21,848 bases of DNA from CAYUYM01 sp964449305. Its GTDB lineage: Bacteria > Bacteroidota > Ignavibacteria > SZUA-365 > CAYQST01. Both the position numbers and the translations under genes were made by a program. Below the pieces are notes generated by a model. That model was given only the letters and a program-made list of their open reading frames with translations, ran no database searches and was not told the DNA's origin. Where the stretch lies: positions 1 through 21,848 of the forward strand of contig CAYUYM010000035.1 in the NCBI GenBank assembly GCA_964449305.1, written 5' to 3'. Every line of letters starts with the position of its first letter. The first letter of the stretch is position 1. Positions 14,167 through 21,785 of the stretch are shown here, piece after piece.

Positions 14167-14580
14167 TCAGCGAAGGCGGCTCGTCAGCTCCTCGATCAGG
14201 TCATAGAGCCGTGGAAGATCGGCGCATCGGCCGATGACCCCCTGGCATTCGGGATAGATTCGGACCGACAGCGCTTCCCGCGTGCCATAGATCTTGACCG
14301 TCACTCGTGAACGCAGGACCTCGTCGTTGTAGGTCTCGTAGAACCACATCGTGGGGAGAAACTTGTTGTCCCTGTGGGTGGTCTCGACCATGTACCCCTT
14401 GGTGATGACGCTGTTGATGGTGACATCCCAGGCTTCCGCGGGGCACATCCCCTCACGCACAGGGAGGGACACCCAGCGGTTTGAATCCTCGCTCAGGGCG
14501 GAGGTTTCGACACAGCCGTTCAGGAGAAACGTGGTTCCGGCGAGCAGGAGCAGGGCGGTGAGAAGCAGACGTGTTTTCAT
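14167..14580 (-). CDS. Small lipoprotein of unknown function
   Basis: A 137-residue protein with a lipoprotein signal peptide: MKTR, a hydrophobic run, and the lipobox LLNGC with the lipid-bearing cysteine at residue 23. The mature 115 residues contain two further cysteine positions (MCPAEAW, PECQGVIGRC) and alternating hydrophobic strands (VTINSVITKGYMV, LRSRVTVKIYG, LSVRIYP), suggesting a small alpha/beta fold that I do not recognise. The ATG is preceded by AGGAC about 6 bases upstream. It starts 36 bases after the stop of the Cys/His-rich protein gene, so the two are probably co-transcribed, and the OmpA-like gene follows. Its site is the inner or outer membrane by the lipobox. Confidence 0.8.
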   Translation of the reverse strand: MKTRLLLTALLLLAGTTFLLNGCVETSALSEDSNRWVSLPVREGMCPAEAWDVTINSVITKGYMVETTHRDNKFLPTMWFYETYNDEVLRSRVTVKIYGTREALSVRIYPECQGVIGRCADLPRLYDLIEELTSRLR

Positions 14581-14616
14581 GATGGTCCTATTCGGATGTG
14601 GTGCGGTGAAACGAGG

Positions 14617-15372
14617 TCAGCGGGGGAGTCCGCCGGTGCAGCGGATCTGGAGCTCAAGCAGGTCGGTCTTCAGGGCATTGAGGACGGCGGTGGAGGGGGT
14701 TGGAACCGGAGGGGGCGGGGCACACCGGAGCGCGCTGGTCGGGCGGCAGCCCGCATCACCGCACACCTTCTGGTGGATGGAGGTGTTCCATGATGCGCCA
14801 TAGGAGGACACGCGCGGGGCGCATCCGGCAGCCACGCAGCCCTGCGAGTGCGACGTGCGGGAAAGGACGACGACGTCGCCACGGGGTGCCGGAGCGATGC
14901 ACTCCCCCTCGGCGACCATGGCCGCATGCAGGGGCGACTCCCCGGCCATCACCACGGTGCGCACCTCCACCTCGCGCCGGGCCATGGGCGGAGGCGCAAG
15001 GCACGCGTTCAGAGCCTCGTCGTTGCGGCGACGCAGATCGAGGATCACATGCTGCGGCAGGCAGCGGCAGCCTTCGAGCTGGTCGATGAGGCGGGCATTG
15101 GCGTCGTGGCATTCACCCGGGCCGGGATCCCGAGAAATGACGGCCACCGTCACATGGCCGCAGCCGTGGTGCGCACAGGCCGTCCCTGCGCAGCAGGTGG
15201 CGCAAGTGGTGTGGCCGCAGGCCGGAGAAACCATCCATGGGTGTTCCTGACAGGTGTTGACGGAACGATGCTCCCAGGAGTGCGAGTAGGAGCTGCGGTG
15301 CTGGGCGACGGCAGGAGAGGCACCCGCCGCCAACAGCACGACGGCGATGATGAGGGAAAGGTGGTGACGCAT
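14617..15372 (-). CDS. Secreted Cys/His-rich protein of unknown function
   Basis: A 251-residue protein with a signal peptide of about 23 residues (SLIIAVVLLAAGASPAVA) and 18 cysteines, almost all in the mature part. The densest stretch is residues 41-72, where C, CGH, CATCC, CAHHGCGH occur in quick succession, which looks like a metal-binding or disulfide-rich segment. More cysteines are spread to the C terminus in short xGC, xEC and xRC contexts, and a Pro-rich stretch (APPPPVPTPS) precedes the last helix. I recognise no family. The ATG at 15370-15372 has AAGGAAG about 8 bases upstream. It is the first gene of a cluster with the small lipoprotein and the OmpA-like protein, all exported, so a shared envelope role (metal, redox or adhesion) is a reasonable guess only. 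Confidence 0.75.
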   Translation of the reverse strand: MRHHLSLIIAVVLLAAGASPAVAQHRSSYSHSWEHRSVNTCQEHPWMVSPACGHTTCATCCAGTACAHHGCGHVTVAVISRDPGPGECHDANARLIDQLEGCRCLPQHVILDLRRRNDEALNACLAPPPMARREVEVRTVVMAGESPLHAAMVAEGECIAPAPRGDVVVLSRTSHSQGCVAAGCAPRVSSYGASWNTSIHQKVCGDAGCRPTSALRCAPPPPVPTPSTAVLNALKTDLLELQIRCTGGLPR

Positions 15373-15702
15373 ATGCTTCCTTGATGAATGACAGACGATG
15401 GAGGGTGACGGGGTCGGAACGCCCTTTCAATGGGTTGGCGAGAACGCTTCAAGCATCACTGCACAATGATTTCCTTGTCCTGCAACGTGTTATGCAACCT
15501 TCTCTTCCACGCCACTTGACGGGAATCGTCTGCGTGGGCTGTGCTGTTTCCGGAGTGCGGATGCGGGAAACGGCGGCAGTCATACGCAATGGCTTCATGC
15601 AACAGCGTTTGATTGAAAGGGTGGGAAAGTTACCCCCCACCCTGGCAAAAACCAAATGAAAAATTTGTAAGGATGAGTGCCTTTCGAAGGCCTTCCACAG
15701 CC
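15373..15702. other. 330-base intergenic region without a supported gene
   Basis: Between the Cys/His-rich gene and the HD-domain gene, both minus strand. It must carry the promoter of the Cys/His-rich cluster, though I see no clear -7/-33 pair. A hairpin near 15619-15642 may end the HD-domain transcript. The open plus-strand frame across most of the region (15381-15659) has no ribosome binding site or recognisable protein features and is not called. Confidence 0.6.
15619..15642 (-). terminator. Possible terminator after the HD-domain gene
   Basis: GGGTGGG (15619-15625) pairs with CCCACCC (15636-15642) over 7 bp with a 10-base loop, about 60 bases after the HD-domain stop. On the minus strand it is followed by TTTCAATC, a weak U run, so the call is tentative. 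Confidence 0.4.
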
Positions 15703-16905
15703 TCAGGACTCGTAGAAGACCGTCTTCAGTTTGCGGAGTTTCAGGAGTGCCGACAGGAGGAAATCCTGGCTCGACTGCCGTTCGATCAGATCGCGGACGA
15801 TCATGATCTCGGCATCGCGGATGATCTCGGCCTGCAGTTCGTCCATCATTTCGATGATGGGGGGCCATGTGGGCTTGAGCCTTCGCATGTTGTCGATCCA
15901 GGCCTGGTGCTTGATGATGTTCTTGATGCGGGAGCTGAGAGAAAGCGCCCCGCGCCCGAGCCCGTTGTCCGACAGATCGATGCCCTTGATCTCGTAGATC
16001 CGGTAGTCGCTGCTGTTGTGGGCGTTCCTGGCGAGATGCTTCAGATAGGACTCCTTGTAGAACAGCCACTTGACCTCATCGATCACCGGCTCAGCCACTT
16101 TTGTGTGATCGAGGCGGTAGTACATCGCCTCGATGTAGGGATGAAGATCCATGTTGTTGCCTTCGTAGGTCTTCGCCACCACGGTCTTGAAGTTCTCCTG
16201 ATCCACGAACAGGCGCTCGGCACGGAGCTGCCCCTCCACATGAGAGATCAGCAGGTCGAAGTGGTTGGTCAGGGCCTTGACCTTGTCCTGCAGTTCGGCG
16301 GGGATATAGGTGTCGATGAACTCGCGATAGCGGCCGATACCGTGGACTTTGCCATCGGGGTGCTCCGCGCGATTGAGGAGATCCTCGATGCCGTCGTGCA
16401 TGGCGGCCGCGGCGGCATAGGTGAAGGACCCCGGGTCGTCCATCGGAAGATAATGGACAATGGCTCCCACGCGGTTCATGTGTGCCACGGAAGGCAGCCC
16501 GCAATGGCGCTTCAGGCCCAGGGTGGAACAGACCTTGTAAAGCTTGATGACGGCGCCGGCGTACCCGCCATACATCACCTCCATGTGCTCCATGGCAGGG
16601 ATGCGGCCGAACAGCAGGCTCGACTGCACCTCTTGGAAGGCCTGCTCCTTTTCGATGCAGTCTCGTGTCAGAACCACCTTTTTCGGGGCGTTGCCGGAAA
16701 GCTGACGCGGCAGGCCGAACATGCCCCGGTTGAGCTCCATGAAGGCGGCGATGTTGCGCTGAAGGATGTCCAGCTTCTGATCGCCATACAATCCACGCAG
16801 CGCGGATGCGCTCGGCACCGTCATCTGCCGGATGGAGTCCAGGATCTCAAAGGCTCGAGTCACCCTGTCGTTGTCTGCCATTTCTCCGTCGAACGGGATG
16901 CTCAT
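15703..16905 (-). CDS. HD-domain protein resembling the RelA/SpoT hydrolase fold
   Basis: A 400-residue, soluble, signal-free protein. The start at the ATG at 16903-16905 follows a weak GAAGAGA and leaves a TATTTTTG box 20 bases further upstream. The centre looks like a metal-dependent HD phosphohydrolase of the RelA/SpoT kind: H142 in SVAHMNRVGAIVHYL, the HD doublet H170-D171 in AAAAAMHDGIEDLL (compare ALLHDVVEDT of SpoT), and a distant D310/D313 in IKGIDLSDNGLG (compare KLADRLHN). The insert between HD and the last Asp is about 140 residues, much longer than in SpoT or Mesh1, and the flanking helices are unfamiliar. No synthetase or TGS domain is present. A nucleotide (perhaps alarmone) hydrolase is plausible but unproven. 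It is followed by no obvious partner and lies downstream of the RlpA-like gene on the same strand. Confidence 0.55.
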   Translation of the reverse strand: MSIPFDGEMADNDRVTRAFEILDSIRQMTVPSASALRGLYGDQKLDILQRNIAAFMELNRGMFGLPRQLSGNAPKKVVLTRDCIEKEQAFQEVQSSLLFGRIPAMEHMEVMYGGYAGAVIKLYKVCSTLGLKRHCGLPSVAHMNRVGAIVHYLPMDDPGSFTYAAAAAMHDGIEDLLNRAEHPDGKVHGIGRYREFIDTYIPAELQDKVKALTNHFDLLISHVEGQLRAERLFVDQENFKTVVAKTYEGNNMDLHPYIEAMYYRLDHTKVAEPVIDEVKWLFYKESYLKHLARNAHNSSDYRIYEIKGIDLSDNGLGRGALSLSSRIKNIIKHQAWIDNMRRLKPTWPPIIEMMDELQAEIIRDAEIMIVRDLIERQSSQDFLLSALLKLRKLKTVFYES

Positions 16906-16924
16906 GGTGGTCTCTTCGATGTGA

Positions 16925-16932
16925 CAAAAATA
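16925..16932 (-). promoter_or_regulatory. Putative -7 box (TATTTTTG) upstream of the HD-domain gene
   Basis: The minus strand reads TATTTTTG, an exact TAnnTTTG match, 20-27 bases before the HD-domain ATG, which would give a short leader. It lies in the 91-base gap after the RlpA-like gene. No good -33 TTG is found at the usual distance. Confidence 0.4.
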
Positions 16933-16996
16933 GTGAACGTGTCGACCGTCGGTTTGTGGATGGTAAGAAAATGCGCGACAAAATGAAATGCCCGCA

Positions 16997-17689
16997 TCAG
17001 CGAATCTTGAAAACAAAGGCCGTGACGCCGCGTTTCTTCAGTGATGCGGCGAGCGCCTCGGCGTCACGGCGATCCGGAAATCCCCGCGACGTCAGCCTGT
17101 ACACCGGCTCCCGGCCCGCGCTGCCAAGACGCACATACACATCATTCACGCCCGCGAGCTTCAGTCGATCCACCTGGCGGAGCAGATTTGCCAGGTCACC
17201 GAAGGACGCAAGCTGGACGGCGAAGCCCGCCTGCGGGGCCCGCCGGATGTCGATCGAGAAGAAATCGTCCTCATGCTGCTTCTTCGTTGGCAGGGAGACC
17301 ACATCGAGCTGCACGCGGGCCGTTCCGTTCTCCTCCATGCCCAGCGCCCTCGCCGCGCCGCGAGACAGGTCGATGATCCGCCCGTCGACAAAGGGCCCCT
17401 CGTCGTTGATCCGCACCTTCACCGTGCGGCCGTTGTCGAGGTTGGTGACCTTCACGATGGTGTTGAATGGAAGGGTCTGATGCGCCGCCGTCAGGGCATC
17501 CATGTCGAAGAGCTCACCGTTGGCGGTCCGCCGACCGTCGAATTCGTGCGCGTAGAACGATGCGATGCCAGTCTGCCGGAACCCCTTCTGCGCCATGCAG
17601 ACCGAGGACGCGGCGAGGAGAGTGAACAACGCACAGCATGGCAACCAGGCGAATGTGCGTGGGAGATATTGGTGTGTGCGTGTCGTCAT
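16997..17689 (-). CDS. rlpA: RlpA-like septal ring lytic transglycosylase with SPOR domain
   Basis: Cuts peptidoglycan strands lacking stem peptides and localises to septal or growing wall in relatives. The 230-residue product starts at the ATG at 17687-17689, preceded by AGGAGG at good spacing. It has a signal peptide of about 33 residues ending in CMA. The double-psi beta-barrel domain spans about 37-132: TGIASFYAHEFDGRRTANGE (40-59), AAHQTLPF with H70, and RINDEGPFVDGRIIDLS with D96, the pair matching the catalytic His and Asp of Pseudomonas RlpA by spacing. The C-terminal SPOR domain (about 155-230) begins GFAVQLASFGD and would bind denuded glycan. The cleavage region has a cysteine but no good lipobox, so I favour a periplasmic form over a lipoprotein. 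It is divergent from the NlpC/P60 gene. Confidence 0.92.
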   Translation of the reverse strand: MTTRTHQYLPRTFAWLPCCALFTLLAASSVCMAQKGFRQTGIASFYAHEFDGRRTANGELFDMDALTAAHQTLPFNTIVKVTNLDNGRTVKVRINDEGPFVDGRIIDLSRGAARALGMEENGTARVQLDVVSLPTKKQHEDDFFSIDIRRAPQAGFAVQLASFGDLANLLRQVDRLKLAGVNDVYVRLGSAGREPVYRLTSRGFPDRRDAEALAASLKKRGVTAFVFKIR

Positions 17690-17727
17690 CCGATCGGCCT
17701 CCTGGTGAACTTCCGCGATTGTGAGGG

Positions 17728-17735
17728 AAAAGATA
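17728..17735 (-). promoter_or_regulatory. Putative -7 box (TATCTTTT) upstream of rlpA
   Basis: The minus strand reads GCG-TATCTTTT 39-46 bases before the rlpA start, one base off TAnnTTTG, and the GCGTATCTT context is shared with the element before the GNAT-type gene. No clear -33 element. Confidence 0.3.
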
Positions 17736-17805
17736 CGCCCGAAATCGGTGCATCCCGTGCGCATCCACAGGTTTTTTCGTGCAGGAAACGAGCGGCAGTT
17801 TCTGC

Positions 17806-17836
17806 TTGCATAATTCCGGATGAGGCCGTACCTTGA
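17806..17836 (+). promoter_or_regulatory. Putative Bacteroidetes-type promoter of the NlpC/P60 gene
   Basis: TTG (17806-17808) and TACCTTGA (17829-17836) are separated by 20 bases, fitting the TTTG...19-21...TAnnTTTG arrangement. The start codon lies 51 bases beyond the -7 box. This is the only upstream element in the window where both halves are visible. Confidence 0.45.
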
Positions 17837-17887
17837 ACCTGCTCAAGTCATGTCCTTTCCACTCAGTTCATCACAATATGGAGGTTT

Positions 17888-18649
17888 ATGAAGACTTGGA
17901 TCACGACAATGCTCATCGCGCTCCTGTTCATATCAGGACTCGGCATTGTCTCACCCGACACCGCCCAGGCAAAACCGAAAAGAAAGGCAGTCAAGACTGC
18001 TGTTCACAAGAAGGCGTCCAAACAATCCAAGAAACGCAAAAACAAAAGGTCACGTCGTTCACGTCACAACACCGTCCCGAGAGAAGTCTCCATTTCAGCC
18101 GCCAATTCTCTGCTTCGTCAATATCTGCCACGCTACGCAGATTTTAACAAAGCAAAGGCTGGAGTCGATGATGCAGCGCTTCCAGCGGACTTCGACGTCA
18201 ACTCGCCCTTCGCTTCCGCAGAATATCGCAAGGCCCTCCTCGAAGAGGCAAAGCAGTGGCTGGGAACCAGATATCGGTACGGCGGCAAGTCGCGGCAGGG
18301 AATCGACTGCTCCGGCTTCACCTCCACGCTGCTGTCCAACGCGCTGAACGTCCGTTTCGCGGGTGATTCCCGCTGGCAGGCCCGTCAGTTCCGCGCGATC
18401 TTCAGCATCGACAGTCTGCAATTCGGCGATCTGTTGTTCTTCAACCGCTCTGCACGCACCGCACGGCGTATCGGCCATGTGGGGGTGTACCTGGGCAACG
18501 GCATCTTCATCCATTCCGGATCGAGCACAGGCGTCACTGTCGCCAAGCTCGACGGCGGGTACATTGACCGCTTCTGCTGGGGCGGGCGCATCACCGCCAA
18601 TGGCATCGGCCTGCCGCCGGAAAAGACCGGGCTCTACACCGCTCCCTGA
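17888..18649 (+). CDS. NlpC/P60 cell-wall endopeptidase with strongly basic linker
   Basis: A secreted cysteine peptidase that cleaves peptidoglycan stem peptides, typically gamma-D-Glu to diamino acid bonds. The 253-residue product has a signal peptide (1-28, LIALLFISGLGIVSPDTAQA). An extremely Lys/Arg-rich segment (29-60) follows, then a spacer, then the NlpC/P60 domain (about 115-240). The catalytic residues are C141 in GIDCSGFTS, H187 in RIGHVGVYLG, and the polar third position H199 in GIFIHSGSS. LQFGDLLFF (177-185) is the usual GD motif. The basic segment may bind anionic wall polymers or lipid. GGAGG is only 3 bases from the ATG, an unusually short spacing, but no other start fits the signal peptide. 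The 5' third of the gene is visibly more AT-rich than the rest. A strong terminator follows 20 bases after the stop. Confidence 0.93.
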   Translation: MKTWITTMLIALLFISGLGIVSPDTAQAKPKRKAVKTAVHKKASKQSKKRKNKRSRRSRHNTVPREVSISAANSLLRQYLPRYADFNKAKAGVDDAALPADFDVNSPFASAEYRKALLEEAKQWLGTRYRYGGKSRQGIDCSGFTSTLLSNALNVRFAGDSRWQARQFRAIFSIDSLQFGDLLFFNRSARTARRIGHVGVYLGNGIFIHSGSSTGVTVAKLDGGYIDRFCWGGRITANGIGLPPEKTGLYTAP

Positions 18650-18669
18650 CGCCCTGTCCGTGTCTGTTC

Positions 18670-18696
18670 AAGCCCCCGCAACACGGGGGCTTTTTT
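18670..18696 (+). terminator. Intrinsic terminator after the NlpC/P60 gene
   Basis: AAGCCCCCG (18670-18678) pairs over 9 bp with CGGGGGCTT (18684-18692) around the loop CAACA, followed by an unbroken T run to 18696. A textbook intrinsic terminator that separates this gene from the glycosidase lipoprotein gene. Confidence 0.93.
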
Positions 18697-18732
18697 ATGT
18701 CACCATCGGTTTTCCGGAAGACGGTCTCTCCG

Positions 18733-18740
18733 TACCTTCA
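18733..18740 (+). promoter_or_regulatory. Putative -7 box (TACCTTCA) upstream of the glycosidase gene
   Basis: CCG-TACCTTCA repeats the CCGTACCTT context seen before the NlpC/P60 gene. It lies just after that gene's terminator and 77-84 bases before the preferred start of the lipoprotein. No TTG is visible at the -33 position. Confidence 0.3.
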
Positions 18741-18816
18741 TTTGCCGAGATCATTGTTCACCGCCTGCGCATGCATCATGATGTCCCATTTCACCACCGC
18801 CCCCCTCCTGTTCACC

Positions 18817-21753
18817 ATGCCACGCATCGTGGCATGCCACCTGCTCGCGGTCGCCATCGGCCTTGCGCTGAACGCCTGCTCGGCCGTGCCCGAACCATTG
18901 CCTCCCATCGTGCGTCCAGCTCCGGACACCGGAGGCGTCGCTCTGCCGCCGACCCCGGCACCTGCACCACTCCTCCTGCGACACAGCCTGGCGGGGCTCC
19001 CCGCCGACTCCCTCATCGCGGAGCGCAGCGACAGGGGCATCCCCGAATCCGCCTGGGTCGACAGCGTGCTCGCCACAATGACGCTGCGGGCGCGGATCGG
19101 GCAGCTCATCATCCCCTGGACGTTGAGCAGCGTGAGCGGCGCAAAGAAGGACGCCCTGAAACGCATGGTGCGCGACCTGGGCCTCGGCGGTGTCATCATC
19201 TCCACCGGCAACGTGGACGATGCAGCCCGCCTCACACAAGAGCTTCAGGATGAGGTGGACGTCCCGCTTCTCATCTCTGCCGATTTCGAGAACGGCCTTG
19301 GCATGCGGCTCGATGGCGCAACCTCCTTCCCGAGCCTGATGGCGTTGGGCGCGACGGGAGATCCCGATCTCGCCTACGACATGGGGCGGGCGGTTGCAGC
19401 GGAAGCGCGGGCGGTGGGCGTGATGCAGAACTATGCACCCGTCTGTGATGTCAACAACAATGCGGGCAATCCGATCATCAACGTCCGCTCCTTCGGTGAG
19501 GATCCCGCGCTTGTGGCACGCCTCGCCGCAGCCTATGCCCGCGGCATGCAGGATGGCGGCATCCTCGCCACGGCAAAGCACTTCCCCGGGCATGGCGACA
19601 CCGACGTTGATTCCCACATCGCCCTGCCCGTCATGCCAGGAACAGCGGCCCGGCTGGACTCGATCGAGCTCCTCCCATTCCGCCGCCTCGTTGATGCCGG
19701 CGTGCTGAGCGTGATGACCGGCCACATCGCCGCACCCACGATCGACCCCGACAGTGGCATGCCGGCCTCCTTCTCACGCCGTGCCACGGATTCGCTCATC
19801 CGCGACTGCATGGGATTCCGTGGACTCATCGTGACCGATGCCCTCAACATGTCGGCACTGTCGGCGCAGTCCAGGAATCGGCCTCCCGCAGCCATGGCCC
19901 TTTCTGCGGGAGCGGACATGCTCCTCATGCCCGCCGATGCAAAGGATGCCATCGATGCCATCGAACGCGATGTGCACAGCGGCCGCATCCCGGAAGTCAC
20001 GGTGGATCGGGCCGCACAGCGCGTCCTCACCGCCAAGGACTGGCTCGGCCTCGCCCACCCCGCGGCACTGCGCCTGCCCGCCGACACCATGCGGGCGGCA
20101 GCGCACCTTGCACTCGCCCGCCGCATCGCCGAGAGGGCCGTCACGCTGGTCCGCAGCACCGGGCGGGCACTGCCGCTCAGGCATGGACAGCAGCACATCG
20201 GCTGCGTGCAACTCGTCTCCGGCACCGGCACGCCACGGACGGCTGCGCTCACGGCGGAGCTGCGCGGGCACTTCCCCGACCTGCGCACCGTGGAGGTGGG
20301 GCGCTCGCCGTCGGCGAAGGACATCGACCACATCATGGACACGCTGGGCGACTGCCGCCACCTCATCGTGGCAGGTTTCATCAAGGTGGCCGAGTGGAGC
20401 GGCGTCATCGGTCTTTCGAGGGAGCAGCAGGCGCTTGTGGAACGACTTCGGCGGCGTGGAGCGCGCATCATCCTCCTCTCCTTCGGCAGCCCGTATCTCC
20501 TGCAGGCGGTGCCGCAGGCCGTGGCCTGCATCAATGCCTATGGAGACGATGACCCCTCGATCCGCGCGGCGGTGGCGGCCCTCACCGGCGAGCTGAATCC
20601 CACGGGGGTGCTGCCCATCACCATCCCCGGCCTCGCGGAACGAGGGACGTCCCTGTCCTACCCGGACGAGAACAAGCGGGCAATGACAGAGGCGAACCGC
20701 TTTGCCGCGGTGGACAGCCTTGTCATGGCGCAGATCCGGCAGAAGTCGTTCCCCGGCGCACAGCTCTGGGTGCAGCAACACGGGCGTCTGCTGCATGCAC
20801 GCACGTATGGGACGATGACTTACGATCCCCTTTCAGCGCCCATCATGCCCACCACGATGTACGACATTGCGTCCATGTCCAAGGTGGTGGTCACCACCAC
20901 GGCCACGATGATGCTGGTGGATGAGGGGCGGATCGATCTGGATGCCCCCGTGGTGCGTTACCTTCCGGAATTCGGCGTGAACGGAAAGGAGCGGATCACC
21001 ATCCGCCACCTGCTCTTGCACACCAGCGGGTTGCCGGCGTTTCTGTTGTTTTACCGTTCCTGCACCACGGCACGACAGGTGATCGATTCCATCATGGTGA
21101 CGCGGTTGGACGCGCCACCGGGAGCGCGGATGGTGTATTCGGATCTGGGGATGATCACGCTGGGCAGGGTGATTGAACGCATCACGGGATCGCCACTGGA
21201 CGTTTTCGCACGGGAGCGCATCATTGAACCGCTCGGGATGCGGAACACCATGTACGCACCGCCGGATTCGCTGCGATCCCTCTGCGCTCCCACCGAGCTG
21301 GACGCGTACTGGCGCCACCGGCTTGTGCAGGGCACGGTGCACGACGAGACCGCGGCACTGCTGGACGGCGTGGCCGGGCATGCCGGCGTGTTTTCCACCG
21401 CGGCTGATCTCGCGGTGTTCGCGCAGATGCTGCTCGACGGCGGCCGCATCCGCGACCGACGCCTCCTCGCGGCATCGACCATCGCGATGTTCACGAAGCG
21501 TCAGGAGCGCGGCAGCTCGCGGGCGTTGGGGTGGGACATGCGCAGCACTTCCGGCTCCTCGGCCGGGCAGTATTTCTCGATGCGATCCTTCGGTCACACC
21601 GGCTTCACCGGCACGTCGATCTGGATCGATCCCGATGCCGACATGTTCGTCATCTTCCTGACCAACCGTGTGCACCCGACCCGTGAAAACAGGAAGCTCC
21701 TCGGATTCCGCGCCGTGCTCCACGACGCCATCCGCCGTGCGATCGGAGGATGA
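18817..21753 (+). CDS. Lipoprotein fusing NagZ-like GH3 beta-N-acetylhexosaminidase to a serine hydrolase
   Basis: A 978-residue two-enzyme lipoprotein. I choose the ATG at 18817 because it gives an ideal lipoprotein signal (LLAVAIGLALNAC, lipid cysteine 21); the frame is open further upstream but without a ribosome binding site. Residues about 75-415 form a family 3 glycosidase of the NagZ type: KHFPGHGDTDVDSH at 254-267 carries the acid/base His, and VTDALNM at 339-345 the nucleophile D341. A GH3 C-terminal alpha/beta domain follows (about 430-610). Residues about 630-975 are a class C beta-lactamase-like serine hydrolase: SMSK at 686-689 (S686, K689), YSD at 774-776, and HTG at 927-929. 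The expected substrates are peptidoglycan amino sugars and perhaps D-amino acid or ester bonds. The same fusion is known in Bacteroidetes. It probably acts at the outer or inner membrane, in the periplasm. Confidence 0.92.
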   Translation: MPRIVACHLLAVAIGLALNACSAVPEPLPPIVRPAPDTGGVALPPTPAPAPLLLRHSLAGLPADSLIAERSDRGIPESAWVDSVLATMTLRARIGQLIIPWTLSSVSGAKKDALKRMVRDLGLGGVIISTGNVDDAARLTQELQDEVDVPLLISADFENGLGMRLDGATSFPSLMALGATGDPDLAYDMGRAVAAEARAVGVMQNYAPVCDVNNNAGNPIINVRSFGEDPALVARLAAAYARGMQDGGILATAKHFPGHGDTDVDSHIALPVMPGTAARLDSIELLPFRRLVDAGVLSVMTGHIAAPTIDPDSGMPASFSRRATDSLIRDCMGFRGLIVTDALNMSALSAQSRNRPPAAMALSAGADMLLMPADAKDAIDAIERDVHSGRIPEVTVDRAAQRVLTAKDWLGLAHPAALRLPADTMRAAAHLALARRIAERAVTLVRSTGRALPLRHGQQHIGCVQLVSGTGTPRTAALTAELRGHFPDLRTVEVGRSPSAKDIDHIMDTLGDCRHLIVAGFIKVAEWSGVIGLSREQQALVERLRRRGARIILLSFGSPYLLQAVPQAVACINAYGDDDPSIRAAVAALTGELNPTGVLPITIPGLAERGTSLSYPDENKRAMTEANRFAAVDSLVMAQIRQKSFPGAQLWVQQHGRLLHARTYGTMTYDPLSAPIMPTTMYDIASMSKVVVTTTATMMLVDEGRIDLDAPVVRYLPEFGVNGKERITIRHLLLHTSGLPAFLLFYRSCTTARQVIDSIMVTRLDAPPGARMVYSDLGMITLGRVIERITGSPLDVFARERIIEPLGMRNTMYAPPDSLRSLCAPTELDAYWRHRLVQGTVHDETAALLDGVAGHAGVFSTAADLAVFAQMLLDGGRIRDRRLLAASTIAMFTKRQERGSSRALGWDMRSTSGSSAGQYFSMRSFGHTGFTGTSIWIDPDADMFVIFLTNRVHPTRENRKLLGFRAVLHDAIRRAIGG

Positions 21754-21768
21754 TTGCTGGAAATGCGT

Positions 21769-21785
21769 GGGGGGGGGGGGGGGGG
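21769..21785. repeat. 17-base poly-G tract
   Basis: Seventeen consecutive G residues begin 16 bases after the stop of the glycosidase gene. A C8-A-C5 run (21829-21842) follows 43 bases later. Such tracts can be slippage-prone in cells, but here they are close to the window end and may be a sequencing or assembly artefact. Confidence 0.85.

Noticed and set aside
15481..15603. Three TGCAAC hexamers in the 330-base intergenic region
   Set aside because: Six-base matches at irregular spacing (12 and 105 bases) are expected by chance and give no site structure.
18697..18816. Upstream extension of the glycosidase reading frame to the ATG at 18697
   Set aside because: That ATG directly follows the T run of a strong terminator, has no ribosome binding site, and would bury the lipoprotein signal 40 residues inside.
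18751..19725. A minus-strand frame opposite the start of the glycosidase gene
   Set aside because: It overlaps the conserved GH3 catalytic region and has no supported start or domain.
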